Positions 1-8,590 of a DNA stretch of 64,000 nucleotides are shown here, in pieces; within the stretch, counting starts at the first letter, position 1; every line of letters begins with the position of its first letter. The stretch comes from WLMZ01 sp963732585 (GTDB lineage: Bacteria; Actinomycetota; Acidimicrobiia; Acidimicrobiales; Ilumatobacteraceae). Position numbers and translations under genes: made by a program. The notes under the pieces were generated by a model. That model saw nothing but the letters and a program-made list of their open reading frames with translations. It made no database searches and was not told the origin of the DNA. The stretch is from NCBI GenBank assembly GCA_963732585.1, contig CAVSZY010000003.1, positions 1,178,001 to 1,242,000 of the forward strand, in the 5' to 3' direction.

Positions 1-1125
1 CTGACGAAGTTGGCTGAAAAGGGCTATGTGCGCAAGATCGAGCTTTCTGGCCCAGCGCACAAGGGCGATGCGCGCAGCGCCCACTACGAACTACGCGAGC
101 CGTTGATGCGGCTGTGCCTCGATGTCAAGGAGTCCCGGGGCAAACCGATCCGGCTGATCGTCGAGTTCCTCCGCGGGTGGTTCGACATCACAGATCTGCG
201 GACAATGGCATCGAAGCTCTCCGCCGACGGTGTCGCCACGGGATATCTCACAGCAGCGCTGCGGGGCGCCACGAATGGGTCGAGCCCCGATGAGTTTCTG
301 GCGCTCGAGAGCGAACCCGACCGGTCGCGGGCGATGGCCGCCGCGCTCGATCTGGGCAGGATTGCCGAAGCAATCGACCTCGGCGAGGCACTCATGGAAG
401 ACCTTTCGGCACGACCCGCCGGAATCCCAAGCGATGCCCTGGCGACGCGCAACAACCTCGCCTACGCCTACCAGTCGGCCGGGAATCTGGCACGCTCGAT
501 CCCCCTGTATGAACAAGCGCTGATCGATATGGAACGAGTGCTCGGCCCTGACCACCCCAACACGCTGACGAGCCGCAGCAACCTCGCCCGCGCCTGCCGA
601 TCGGCGGGGGATCTGCCACGAGCGATGCTCCTACTCGAACAGACGCTGGACGGCATGGAACGGGTGCTCGGGCCGGACCACCCCACCACGCTCGGCGCTC
701 GACGCAACCTGGCCACCGTCTATCGGGCTGCTGGACGTGCCGCCGACAGCATCGAACAATTGGGGGAGCTCCTACGATCGAGCGGTCCGTCGGGCGCACA
801 TTTAATCGGCGCGCTGATGGGCGTGACGTCGCCAAGTCCCGAGGATCCAGTGGTGATGTGGGCCCAGGCACACGCACCGGGCGCCCTTGGCTGGGCGGCG
901 CTGAACGACGTTGCTCAGCACACCCAATCTGACGGACGCGTTTCGCCGGAGCGGCTCGAGACCTGGGCGAGGGTGGTTCGCGGCCTCGACGAGGCCGTTG
1001 TTCCGTTTCGAATTGCCAATGCAATCGCCAGTTGGAGCAACGATCGCGACCGACGACACCTGCTCGAGCTGTCCTCCGAAGAGCGATCCATCGCCATCAG
1101 CCTTCTTGGGCTGGCTACGAGCTGA
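1..1125 (+). CDS. C-terminal part of an ATPase/TPR protein, cut by the window edge
   Basis: The reading frame is open from the first base, so the gene starts outside the window; the TTG at 10 is probably internal. The first 60 residues look like the winged-helix domain that follows the NTPase domain in bacterial and archaeal-type ATPases, with a basic stretch and a 'YELREPLMRLC' element. From about residue 140 to 245 come tandem tetratricopeptide repeats of the kinesin-light-chain type: two consecutive units carry 'MERVLGPDHP' followed by T-L and R-NLA. Such repeats usually mediate protein-protein contacts, and in actinobacteria they often sit behind STAND-type or regulatory NTPase domains. 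The last 120 residues have no motif I recognise. The fold assignment is confident; the function is unknown because the catalytic part is missing. Confidence 0.75.
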   Translation: MTKLAEKGYVRKIELSGPAHKGDARSAHYELREPLMRLCLDVKESRGKPIRLIVEFLRGWFDITDLRTMASKLSADGVATGYLTAALRGATNGSSPDEFLALESEPDRSRAMAAALDLGRIAEAIDLGEALMEDLSARPAGIPSDALATRNNLAYAYQSAGNLARSIPLYEQALIDMERVLGPDHPNTLTSRSNLARACRSAGDLPRAMLLLEQTLDGMERVLGPDHPTTLGARRNLATVYRAAGRAADSIEQLGELLRSSGPSGAHLIGALMGVTSPSPEDPVVMWAQAHAPGALGWAALNDVAQHTQSDGRVSPERLETWARVVRGLDEAVVPFRIANAIASWSNDRDRRHLLELSSEERSIAISLLGLATS

Positions 1126-1153
1126 ACCTTTTCCGCATGCACTCAACCGGCCG

Positions 1154-1528
1154 CTACAGCGCGGCACCGAGCGCTACGCACATCAAAACGACGTTGCGGG
1201 CGACATCGACCCAGCTCAGCGGTTTCGTACTCCAGTTACCAAAGCAGGCGCACATCGGGTGAACCCCGGCACGCAGCGTGGCGATCAACACCGTGCTGAA
1301 GGCAACGAGCATGGCCAACGCGGCCAGCGGCACCCACGGGACGCCCAGGCGCACGATCAACAGCGCAGCGATGACCAGCTCGATCCAGGGCACGAACGGC
1401 ACCAGGCGGCGCGGCGCGCCGAGTTGTTCAGCTTGCGCTGGCCACCGATCTCGGGAAGCGATTTTTGCGCCGGCGCTGAGCAGGAATACGGCTCCCAGGG
1501 CAACCGAACAGACGCTGGCCACGGTCAT
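1154..1528 (-). CDS. MauE/DoxX-like membrane protein
   Basis: A 124-residue protein with about four hydrophobic segments. The element 'HPMCACFGNWSTKPLSW' followed by a V-A-R-N helix is typical of the MauE branch of the DoxX-like superfamily. These small membrane proteins are linked to disulfide formation or quinone-coupled redox maturation of exported proteins. The gene starts with ATG 6 bases after the stop of the upstream metallo-hydrolase gene, so the two probably form one transcript. No methylamine dehydrogenase subunits are nearby, so a literal role in methylamine use is not supported. Confidence 0.75.
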   Translation of the reverse strand: MTVASVCSVALGAVFLLSAGAKIASRDRWPAQAEQLGAPRRLVPFVPWIELVIAALLIVRLGVPWVPLAALAMLVAFSTVLIATLRAGVHPMCACFGNWSTKPLSWVDVARNVVLMCVALGAAL

Positions 1529-1534
1529 CGGCGG

Positions 1535-2368
1535 TTAGACGCTGAGCGTCATGCGCTCAAACGCAGCGACGACTTCAACGCCGCAGGCGGCACCGGCGCC
1601 CGCCGCACAACGAGCCAATGCATCGACGGCGTCATCGCTGCGGATCGGGTCGTGGTGAAACAGCACCAACTTCTTCACCCCAGCTTCGGCGGCGAGCCAC
1701 AGCGCATACTCGACGGTGCAGTGCCCCCAATTCGACTTCAGCGCGAACTCCTCGGTGAGGAACTGCGCGTCGTGGATCAGCAGATCACACCCGTCAGCCA
1801 GCTCCAACGCCGCGTCGGTGGCCCGCATCGACCCATCGCAGGGCATCTGATGATCGCTGAGGTAGGCAACAGATTTTCCTTGATGGCTAATACGGAACCC
1901 ACACGTCGGCCCAATGTGCGGAATCAGCCTCGACATCACCTCGACATCGCCGATGCGAAACTCTGAATTGGCGACATCGCGAAAAATCATCGTCCCCGGA
2001 AACTGGTCGAGCTCGATCGGGAAAAGCGGTGGACAGACCGTGGCGCGCATCACCTCGTCGACGCTGCGACCGTCCTGTTGGCTCGGCGCATAGACCGTGA
2101 GCTGTGAACCCGGGTGCAGGATAGGGGTGAAGAAGGGCAGCCCCTGGATGTGGTCCCAATGAAGGTGGGAGAGTAGAACATGCCCTCGGAAACTGCCGTC
2201 GTGCGGTTGCCCGGCGCCGAAGTAGCGCAGGCCGGTGCCGAGATCGAAAAGGATCGGCTCGTGTCCGGGCACGCCAACCTCAACGCATGACGTGTTGCCG
2301 CCATAACGTTCGGTTTGCCTGCCATGGCATGGGGTGGATCCCCGTACGCCGTGAAACGTGATGTCCAT
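1535..2368 (-). CDS. Metallo-beta-lactamase-fold hydrolase
   Basis: A 277-residue protein with the family's main metal-binding motif 'SHLHWDHIQG' (H-x-H-x-D-H) near residue 87, an N-terminal 'GVRGSTPCHG' element, a later 'SDHQMP' aspartate and a C-terminal 'LFHHDP' histidine. The GVRGSTP start is typical of the phosphodiesterase-like branch (PhnP and RNase Z relatives) rather than true beta-lactamases. There is no signal peptide, so it acts in the cytoplasm. The substrate is not evident. It is the first gene of a two-gene unit with the MauE-like protein downstream. A possible promoter lies upstream on the minus strand (TTTACA, about 18 bases, TACGGT, around 2380-2415), but this is weak. Confidence 0.85.
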   Translation of the reverse strand: MDITFHGVRGSTPCHGRQTERYGGNTSCVEVGVPGHEPILFDLGTGLRYFGAGQPHDGSFRGHVLLSHLHWDHIQGLPFFTPILHPGSQLTVYAPSQQDGRSVDEVMRATVCPPLFPIELDQFPGTMIFRDVANSEFRIGDVEVMSRLIPHIGPTCGFRISHQGKSVAYLSDHQMPCDGSMRATDAALELADGCDLLIHDAQFLTEEFALKSNWGHCTVEYALWLAAEAGVKKLVLFHHDPIRSDDAVDALARCAAGAGAACGVEVVAAFERMTLSV

Positions 2369-2467
2369 CGTTGCTGAGCCCCCAACTACTCCACCGTAAG
2401 CAATGGGTTACGGACTTGTAAACAGGGGGTTTCTGTGACGTGTGTCGCATGAACTCATCTGCCCTGG

Positions 2468-3328
2468 TCAGGGCAGCCGCACAAGCTCTCCATCACGCAC
2501 GATGAGCCCATCGTCCAACAACGATTGCACGATTTGGGTGACGCGTTCGGGCTGATCCGGCCAACCAATCGTCGTCGCCGCTGCGTTCATCGCTAGCGGT
2601 ACGCCCGCCAACGAGGCCAGCAGTCGTCCGCGGGCCTGGCGATTCGACCCGTCGAAACGGCTTTGTGGAGCGCTGACAAACGCCGATCCCGTTGCCGGAT
2701 CGTCACCGATCCCCCGCCATCGGCACATTCCGACCAGCGGACAGCGAGCGCACAACGGTGCCCGTGCCCGGCACAGCACCGCCCCGAGATCCATCAGCGA
2801 CTGATTCCAGCTCCAGGCATCGTCGCCCGGCACCATGGAATCGGCGATCGTCTGCGCCTCGCGTGCTCGCAACGGCCGACCTTCGACGCGGGCGTAGACA
2901 CGGGCGATGTTTGTGTCGACCACACCGACGTCACGGTTGTAGGCAAAAGCCATCACGGCGCGAGCGGTGTAGGGCCCAACACCAGGCAAGGCCAACAGGC
3001 CCTCAAGGGTGCTGGGAAACGCCGACGATTCACTGATGTGCTGGGCAGCGAGATGCAGATTGCGGGCGCGGCGCGGATAGCCGAGGCCCTGCCACTGTCG
3101 CAAGACGTCGCCAAGCGGCGCTTGGGCACAACGCGTCGGCGTCGGGAACTCGGCCAGGAAGGCGTGCCACTTGGGAATCACCCGATCGACTTGGGTCTGT
3201 TGCAGCATCACTTCGGAAACCAACACCGCCCACGGGTCGCGGGTTTGACGCCACGGCAGCACCCGCAGTTGGGCTTCACCCCAGCCGAGAACCAAAGGCT
3301 GCAACTCGTCGGCGATGGCAACCGTCAC
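2468..3328 (-). CDS. mutY: A/G-specific adenine DNA glycosylase MutY
   Basis: MutY removes adenine mispaired with 8-oxoguanine in base-excision repair. The 286-residue protein has 'SEVMLQQTQV' with the catalytic Glu at about residue 39, the helix-hairpin-helix 'LPGVGPYTA', the catalytic Asp in 'GVVDTNIARV', and a complete 4Fe-4S motif with C-X6-C-X2-C-X5-C spacing in 'LCRARAPLCARCPLVGMC'. It lacks the C-terminal NUDIX-like 8-oxoG recognition domain of long MutY proteins, as many short actinobacterial versions do. The start overlaps the stop of the upstream flippase-like gene by 4 bases, so the two are likely co-transcribed. Confidence 0.93.
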   Translation of the reverse strand: MTVAIADELQPLVLGWGEAQLRVLPWRQTRDPWAVLVSEVMLQQTQVDRVIPKWHAFLAEFPTPTRCAQAPLGDVLRQWQGLGYPRRARNLHLAAQHISESSAFPSTLEGLLALPGVGPYTARAVMAFAYNRDVGVVDTNIARVYARVEGRPLRAREAQTIADSMVPGDDAWSWNQSLMDLGAVLCRARAPLCARCPLVGMCRWRGIGDDPATGSAFVSAPQSRFDGSNRQARGRLLASLAGVPLAMNAAATTIGWPDQPERVTQIVQSLLDDGLIVRDGELVRLP

Positions 3329-4677
3329 AGCGATGGTCGACGGATGTGCCTGTCATCGAAGTCGTCGACACCATCTCCGGCGATCGGATAGGCGGACGAA
3401 TGGTCGTTCACCACGTCCGTCGGGGATTGCACGACAGGGCGTCGCGGGCGGTCGAAGCGCACCGCGAAGTCGAACGCGCTCTCGTTGTTGTCGGCCTCGG
3501 CCGCAGCGATATCGCGCAAGCGGGCGAGACGCTCGCGGCGCTGAATGCTCCATGGTCCGACGCGCAGCGAACCGTAGAGCACACCGCCGAGCACAATCGG
3601 AAAGAAATATTGCACCAGTCGCCAGGCGGCGACGCCGAGGAAGGCCGTCGATCGGGTCAACCCGAAACCGACCAACGTCAGCGGTAGCCAGGTGTCGATA
3701 ATGCCGAGCCCCCCGGGCATGATCGGTACGACCGCGGCGACGTTGACGAGGCCGAAGGCGACGATCAGCGCATCGAGATCGGTGCCGGTGCCAAAGGCGC
3801 GCAGGAAGACCCACAACGCCGCGGCGTCGAGCAGCCAGTTGGCCGCGGCCCAGGCAGCGACTCTGGCCAAGAGTTGGCGATCGGAGGCGAGGTCTTCCAA
3901 CCGGCCACCGACGTGGCGGACGGCAGCGGCGGCACGATCTTCGTTGAGCCGCAGCTTGCGGGCGATCCAGCGCAGCATCCGCTCCGACCGACCCTGGCCC
4001 TCGGTGAGACCGAACACCAATCCGCCGGCGAGGACCATCAGCAGAATTCCGCAGACCGCTGCGGTGACGTAGCCGGGGTTGACGCCGCGGATCGGAATCG
4101 AGATCATCAGCCCGACCCAAAAGATCAAGTTGAGCATCACCGCCGAACCGAGACCAGCCGTGGCCAGGGCAAACCCGGCATCGGGCCCTGGCACCCCGGA
4201 GAGCGTCATCAACCGATAGCCGAGCGCCGAACCGGCCGCGCTGCCACCTGGCACGATGCTCGAGAGGGCCTTGGTACTCATCTGGATGCGGAACAAGCGC
4301 CAGGATGACACCGAGTGACTCGACGGCCCGAGAGCGGCGCGGGTCAACATCGAATAGGAGTACAACGCAGCCATCTCCAGGCCAAAACCGAGGGTCAGCA
4401 ACATTGGTTCGACCTCGCGGATCTTGCCCGCGGCGTTGCGTACGCCGGGAACGATCACCGAGATGGCGAAGTACAAGATGAGCACGAAGACCAACAGTTT
4501 GAGGGTCATGCGGAAGTGCCGAAAGCGACCCGGCCGCGGCGGGCCACCGGTGTCGTCATGCGAAATCTGGGGAAGCTCGCCGGTTGCCAGGGCAAGGTTT
4601 TGGCCCTCCATGCCGCTGATGACGCGCCCGGAGTTAGGCCAATCGGCCCGATTTGATTGCGGCAGCGGAGCTGGCAT
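3325..4677 (-). CDS. Flippase-like integral membrane protein (YbhN / LPG synthase TM family)
   Basis: A 450-residue polytopic protein with roughly eight membrane segments, beginning at 'LKLLVFVLILYFAISVIV' about residue 70. The run 'SSIVPGGSAAGSALGYRL' and the later 'VPIMPGGLGIIDTWL' are the two conserved PGG/PGGxG elements of the UPF0104 / YbhN / AglD family, the membrane part of lysylphosphatidylglycerol synthases. There is no soluble aminoacyl-transferase domain, so a lipid flippase or carrier role is more likely than lipid aminoacylation. The frame is open much further upstream, but that extension runs antisense to the nucleotidyltransferase at 4711 and is rejected. ATG at 4677 is chosen, with ATG at 4611 as an alternative. 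Confidence 0.85.
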   Translation of the reverse strand: MPAPLPQSNRADWPNSGRVISGMEGQNLALATGELPQISHDDTGGPPRPGRFRHFRMTLKLLVFVLILYFAISVIVPGVRNAAGKIREVEPMLLTLGFGLEMAALYSYSMLTRAALGPSSHSVSSWRLFRIQMSTKALSSIVPGGSAAGSALGYRLMTLSGVPGPDAGFALATAGLGSAVMLNLIFWVGLMISIPIRGVNPGYVTAAVCGILLMVLAGGLVFGLTEGQGRSERMLRWIARKLRLNEDRAAAAVRHVGGRLEDLASDRQLLARVAAWAAANWLLDAAALWVFLRAFGTGTDLDALIVAFGLVNVAAVVPIMPGGLGIIDTWLPLTLVGFGLTRSTAFLGVAAWRLVQYFFPIVLGGVLYGSLRVGPWSIQRRERLARLRDIAAAEADNNESAFDFAVRFDRPRRPVVQSPTDVVNDHSSAYPIAGDGVDDFDDRHIRRPSL

Positions 4678-4710
4678 TGCATAAACCGTAGCCCGTGCGA
4701 GACTGACTAA

Positions 4711-5673
4711 GTGGGGAATGAGACATGGATGCCGACAATTCGGCTGTGGGCCGAGACCTTTGATGAGGTCGCGCCCGGGGCGATTGAGGGCATCTATTTG
4801 GTCGGTTCTGCGGCGCTCGATGACTGGCATCCGCACAGCAGCGACATCGACATCGTCGCGATTACCGCCGAGCCCGCAGATGAGGAAATGGCTGGCGCGC
4901 TGTTGACTGCCCACGCCGTGTTCACCGAACGTTGCGCTGGCGGACCGAGCGTCGATGGGCCATTCGTGGCCTGGGGCGATCTCGTCGTCAGCCCGCAAGC
5001 CTCGGCTCGGCCGTGGACGCTCGATGGTCGGTTTTACCACGATGCCGAGTGTTTCGAGCTCAATCCGGTGACCTGGTACACGCTGGCACACCATGGTGTT
5101 CGTTTGCGCGGGCCGGAACCCGCCGAACTGGGTATTCCTGTCGACGATGCCGACCGAGTGCGTTTCGTCATCGACAATTCGATCAGCTATTGGGACGAGG
5201 TCCACAAGGACTTCGTTGGGGCGCTCGGCGAACTCGGCCCAGACGGCACGTTGCCCAGTTCCGTGCCGATCTGGTGTCTGCTCGGCGCCTGTCGCATGTT
5301 GTACACGGCGACCACGGGCGGGGTCACCTCCAAGTCTCAGGCCGGATTGTGGGCGGCCGAAGAAATCGGTGATGACAGCGGCGTGCTCAAGGAAGTGGTG
5401 CGGCTGCGAGCCGAGCCGGATCAACCGGTTGCACGAGCCTTGCTCAGCGATGCCGCCCAACTGATGGGTTATGTGATTCGCCTGATCAAAGCGACCGATG
5501 ATCGCGTTCGGGCCATCGACCCGGCCGATTTCCGGCCCGAGTTCATGTCAGCTTCAATCCGTTCGGTTGCTGCCACTTCAACTCCGTCGCCGGAGGGCGT
5601 GTCGTGGCCGCCGCCAACGCAGCCGGCACAGTCGCCGCCCGCTGGGCCAGACCGATATGTGCAGGGCGAATAA
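4711..5673 (+). CDS. Aminoglycoside-adenylyltransferase-like nucleotidyltransferase
   Basis: A 320-residue protein with the polymerase-beta-fold signature 'VGSAALDDWHPHSSDIDIV' near residue 30 (GS, then D-x-D). This is the arrangement of ANT(3'')/ANT(9) aminoglycoside adenylyltransferases and of many uncharacterised relatives. A helical C-terminal domain with 'GACRMLYTATTGGVTSKSQA' matches the region that packs on the active site in that family. The call is to family only, and resistance is not claimed. GTG at 4711 or ATG at 4729 could be the start. The last 43 codons are proline-rich and lie antisense to the end of the LOG-family gene, an unusual convergent overlap of 131 bases. Confidence 0.75.
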   Translation: MGNETWMPTIRLWAETFDEVAPGAIEGIYLVGSAALDDWHPHSSDIDIVAITAEPADEEMAGALLTAHAVFTERCAGGPSVDGPFVAWGDLVVSPQASARPWTLDGRFYHDAECFELNPVTWYTLAHHGVRLRGPEPAELGIPVDDADRVRFVIDNSISYWDEVHKDFVGALGELGPDGTLPSSVPIWCLLGACRMLYTATTGGVTSKSQAGLWAAEEIGDDSGVLKEVVRLRAEPDQPVARALLSDAAQLMGYVIRLIKATDDRVRAIDPADFRPEFMSASIRSVAATSTPSPEGVSWPPPTQPAQSPPAGPDRYVQGE

Positions 5674-6133
5674 AACCCTCGGCTGCGGCACCTTCGAACA
5701 GCGCAAACAACGGTGCATAAAAGTCGTCGATGTCGAGTAGCACGATGGGCTTGCTGATGAAGCCCAATTGGTTCCAGGTCAAAATCTCCAACACTTCTTC
5801 GAAGGTTCCAAAGCCGCCTGGCAGGGCAATGAAGGCGTCGGCCAATTCGGCCATCCGTGCCTTGCGGCTATGCATCGAGTCGGTGACTTCGAGGGCGCTG
5901 AGCTGTTGGTGGGCCACCTCATACTCGACCAGCGCCTGCGGGATGACCCCGGTCACGTGGCCACCAGCGGCGAGCGCAGCGTCGGCGACCGCGCCCATCA
6001 GGCCCAATCGTCCCCCGCCGTAGATCAAGCCGATCCCCTGCGCAGCCAGCTGCGTGCCCAACTCGCTGGCCGCCGCGAGATGTGCTGGGCTCTGCCCGGG
6101 ATTGGTGCCACAGAAAACACAGATCGAGGTCAT
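5543..6133 (-). CDS. LOG-family cytokinin riboside 5'-monophosphate phosphoribohydrolase
   Basis: A 196-residue Rossmann-fold protein of the TIGR00730/LOG family, often mislabelled lysine decarboxylase. It shows 'ICVFCGTNPG' at the N-terminus, 'YGGGRLGLMGAVADAAL', the conserved 'SMHSRKARM' arginine/lysine pair and the diagnostic 'LPGGFGTFEEVLE' (PGGxGTxxE). These enzymes release free bases from nucleoside monophosphates. ATG at 6133 begins right at 'MTSICVFCG' and is preceded by GGGGAG with almost no spacer, so the ribosome site is not ideal. The start is well supported by family length. Its end overlaps the convergent nucleotidyltransferase gene. Confidence 0.88.
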   Translation of the reverse strand: MTSICVFCGTNPGQSPAHLAAASELGTQLAAQGIGLIYGGGRLGLMGAVADAALAAGGHVTGVIPQALVEYEVAHQQLSALEVTDSMHSRKARMAELADAFIALPGGFGTFEEVLEILTWNQLGFISKPIVLLDIDDFYAPLFALFEGAAAEGFIRPAHIGLAQRAATVPAALAAATTRPPATELKWQQPNGLKLT

Positions 6134-6211
6134 CTCCCCATCTTGGCGCGAGGTTCGCCGACAACGCTCGCCAATTGCTCGGAGTTGGCGGGGCATCAGT
6201 AACGTTTTGCC

Positions 6212-7825
6212 ATGACCGCTCCCGATCTCCACGCCGCCGCCGAAGTGATCGCCCTCGCCCGCCGGGTTGTCGACCGAGCGGTCGCCCACATGGTGAGCAT
6301 CGGTGGCCCCGACGCCCAGCAGGTCGTGGCCTACGACCTGGCCCATGCCGCCTCGGCGGCGGCGACGGCTAACGCGATGCTCGACTACGGGGCTAAGGGC
6401 GACGTCGAAGCCAAGCTCACCTGCGCCTTCACGGCCGACATGGCCCACGATCTGGCCTCGCGACTGATCGGGCGGGAACATCTGTGGGGAGCCGAGCCAG
6501 GATCGTTGGCCGCCGTGTCGGGCTTTCTCGCCAGCTATCGCGATCCCGAGTTCGTTGCCTCGCTGGCCGATCAGGCCGGTCCACGCCATCTCGCCGACGA
6601 GTTCGAAATGGTGCAAGATGCCTTTCGATCCTTTGCCGAGCGGGTGATTGCGCCGCGCGCCGAGCACGTGCATCGCCACAATGCCGACGTCCCCGAGGAA
6701 ATCATCAAGGGTCTGGCCGAGATGGGTGCCTTCGGGTTGAGCGTGCCAGCCGAATACGGTGGGTTCAGCGAGGGTGGCGCGGGCGAGTACATGGCCAGTG
6801 TCGTCGCCACCGAAGAGTTGTCGCGAGGTTCGTTGGGTATCGGTGGTTCGCTGATCACTCGCCCGGAGATCCTCACTCGCGCCTTGGTCAAGGGTGGGAC
6901 CGAAGCGCAAAAGCAGCACTGGCTGCCCAAGTTGGCGACCGCCGAGGTGATGGCCGCAGTAGCGGTGACCGAACCTGACTATGGCAGCGACGTGGCTGGG
7001 TTGAAAGTGACGGCAACGGCGGCCGCGGGCCCTGGCGGGGAGGCAGGGTATGTGATCAACGGCGTCAAAACGTGGTGCACGTTCGCTGGCCGGGCCAACG
7101 TGTTGATGCTGCTGGCGCGCACCGATCCGGATCGTTCCAAAACACATCGCGGGTTGTCGATGTTCATCGTCCCCAAGCCATTGGGCGACGGTCACGGATT
7201 TCAGTTCGAGCAGGAGCCGGATGCCGATGGCCGCGTCGGCAAGATGGAGGGCCGCCCGATCGACACGATCGGCTATCGCGGCATGCACAGCTACGAGTTG
7301 GCCCTCGACAACTGGTGGGTGTCGGCTGCAAACCTGATCGGCGAGCAAGGTGGGCTCGGCAAAGGTTTCTACTACCAGATGGAAGGGTTCGAAAACGGGC
7401 GGTTGCAGACCGCGGCCCGAGCAATCGGCGTGATGCAAGCGGCCTACGAGGCTGCGGCCAGCTATGCGCAGAACCGCAATGTGTTCGGTCGCAACATCGC
7501 CGAATATCAGCTTACCCAGGCGAAACTCGGCCGCATGGCGATGTTGATTCAGGCCGGGCGTCAATTCTCCTATCACGTCGCCGTGCTGATGGCCAAGGGT
7601 GAAGGGGCCACCGAGGCGAGCATGGTCAAGGCCTATGTCTGCAAGGCGGCGGAATGGGTGTGCCGGGAGGCGATGCAGATTCACGGTGGCATGGGTTATG
7701 CCGAGGAGTTCCCGGTGAGCCGCCTGTACGTCGACGCCCGCGTCTTGAGCATCTTCGAAGGGGCCGACGAGACGCTGTGTTTGAAGGTGATCGCCCGCCG
7801 ACTGGTGGAGCAAAGCGGCAAGTAA
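6212..7825 (+). CDS. mcd: Probable (2S)-methylsuccinyl-CoA dehydrogenase
   Basis: A 537-residue acyl-CoA dehydrogenase with a helical N-terminal extension of about 130 residues before the usual core. That length and architecture fit Mcd of the ethylmalonyl-CoA pathway, which oxidises (2S)-methylsuccinyl-CoA to mesaconyl-CoA; ordinary acyl-CoA dehydrogenases are about 380 residues. Core signatures are visible: 'AVAVTEPDYGSDVAG' (FAD/substrate loop), 'GVKTWCTFAGRANV', 'QNRNVFGRNIAEYQ' and 'QIHGGMGYAEEFPVSR'. The putative catalytic glutamate region is 'SIFEGADETL'. Two malyl-CoA-lyase-type genes follow shortly downstream on the same strand, which supports the pathway. No crotonyl-CoA carboxylase/reductase or mesaconyl-CoA hydratase is in the window. 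If the call is wrong, it is still an acyl-CoA dehydrogenase of unknown chain specificity. Confidence 0.82.
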   Translation: MTAPDLHAAAEVIALARRVVDRAVAHMVSIGGPDAQQVVAYDLAHAASAAATANAMLDYGAKGDVEAKLTCAFTADMAHDLASRLIGREHLWGAEPGSLAAVSGFLASYRDPEFVASLADQAGPRHLADEFEMVQDAFRSFAERVIAPRAEHVHRHNADVPEEIIKGLAEMGAFGLSVPAEYGGFSEGGAGEYMASVVATEELSRGSLGIGGSLITRPEILTRALVKGGTEAQKQHWLPKLATAEVMAAVAVTEPDYGSDVAGLKVTATAAAGPGGEAGYVINGVKTWCTFAGRANVLMLLARTDPDRSKTHRGLSMFIVPKPLGDGHGFQFEQEPDADGRVGKMEGRPIDTIGYRGMHSYELALDNWWVSAANLIGEQGGLGKGFYYQMEGFENGRLQTAARAIGVMQAAYEAAASYAQNRNVFGRNIAEYQLTQAKLGRMAMLIQAGRQFSYHVAVLMAKGEGATEASMVKAYVCKAAEWVCREAMQIHGGMGYAEEFPVSRLYVDARVLSIFEGADETLCLKVIARRLVEQSGK

Positions 7826-7833
7826 CCGCCTGC

Positions 7834-8514
7834 TTAATAGGCGAGCAGTTCGCTGAGCGTGCGGATGCGCTCGAAGTCGGCACCCGGGTGATCGTCGTAC
7901 GGATCCAGCAGGATCGGGTGCAAGCCGGCGTTGCGCGCCCCGCCGATGTCCATCATCACCGAGTCGCCGACGTAGGCGATCCGCTGCCGGTCGATCCCGG
8001 CGAAATGTGGCAGGGCGAACTCGAAAATCTCAGCGTGGGGTTTGGCGATGCCGACGATGTGGCTGTCGATAATCACCCGCACCGGGGTGTTCGGGCCGTC
8101 GCCCACCTGGCACACTCCGCAGCGATAGAGCACGTCCTCGATCTGCCCTGAGGCATTGGACACGACGCCGACCGGCACGCCGTCGGCCACCAATTTGGCC
8201 AGGGTGGCCACGCTTTCGGGGATTGGCCAACGCCACAGATGTGCTGAACGGGTGTGATCGAGCACCGTTGCCGCGTGATCGCGATCCTCGCTGGGCACGC
8301 CGACGGCGTCGACATAGGCCAGGTTGTAGTCGTGCCATGTGCCTTCGTCTGCGCCGACATGTGACTTGACATACATCCCCCGGTAGTGGGCGCGGATGTA
8401 GTCCTCGACGTTGTCCGACCCGCCGTAGGTGACCAGCAGCGGACAGATCACCGTCGGATCGGGCAGCAGAAAAATTCCGCCGGCATCGAAGAGAATGGCA
8501 TCGAAAGAAGTCAC
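7834..8514 (-). CDS. HAD-family hydrolase
   Basis: A 226-residue haloacid-dehalogenase-superfamily protein. Motif I is 'ILFDAGGIF' with nucleophile Asp10; the usual second Asp (D-x-D) is glycine, as in the FDAGG subgroup. Motif II is 'VVSNAS', motif III the lysine in 'GIAKPHAEIF' and motif IV 'AYVGDSVMMDIGGARNAG'. The helical cap between motifs I and II makes it a subfamily I member, probably a phosphatase for a small phosphorylated metabolite. It lies antisense between the Mcd gene and the lyase genes, so it is not part of their transcript. The substrate is unknown. Confidence 0.82.
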   Translation of the reverse strand: MTSFDAILFDAGGIFLLPDPTVICPLLVTYGGSDNVEDYIRAHYRGMYVKSHVGADEGTWHDYNLAYVDAVGVPSEDRDHAATVLDHTRSAHLWRWPIPESVATLAKLVADGVPVGVVSNASGQIEDVLYRCGVCQVGDGPNTPVRVIIDSHIVGIAKPHAEIFEFALPHFAGIDRQRIAYVGDSVMMDIGGARNAGLHPILLDPYDDHPGADFERIRTLSELLAY

Positions 8515-8590
8515 CCTGCAAGGTTAGCGAGACGGTGTTCGGCCCGCTCTGACCTTTGAGCACGGCCACCTCGGGGGTTACTGTCGAGGA

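Noticed and set aside
2459..2476. Hairpin CTGCCCT-GGTC-AGGGCAG spanning the mutY stop codon
   Set aside because: Only 7 bp and no T-run downstream on the minus strand; not good enough to call a terminator.
4678..5460. Open extension of the flippase-like frame upstream of 4677
   Set aside because: It runs antisense through the nucleotidyltransferase gene, has no membrane or family features, and adds about 260 residues not found in this family.
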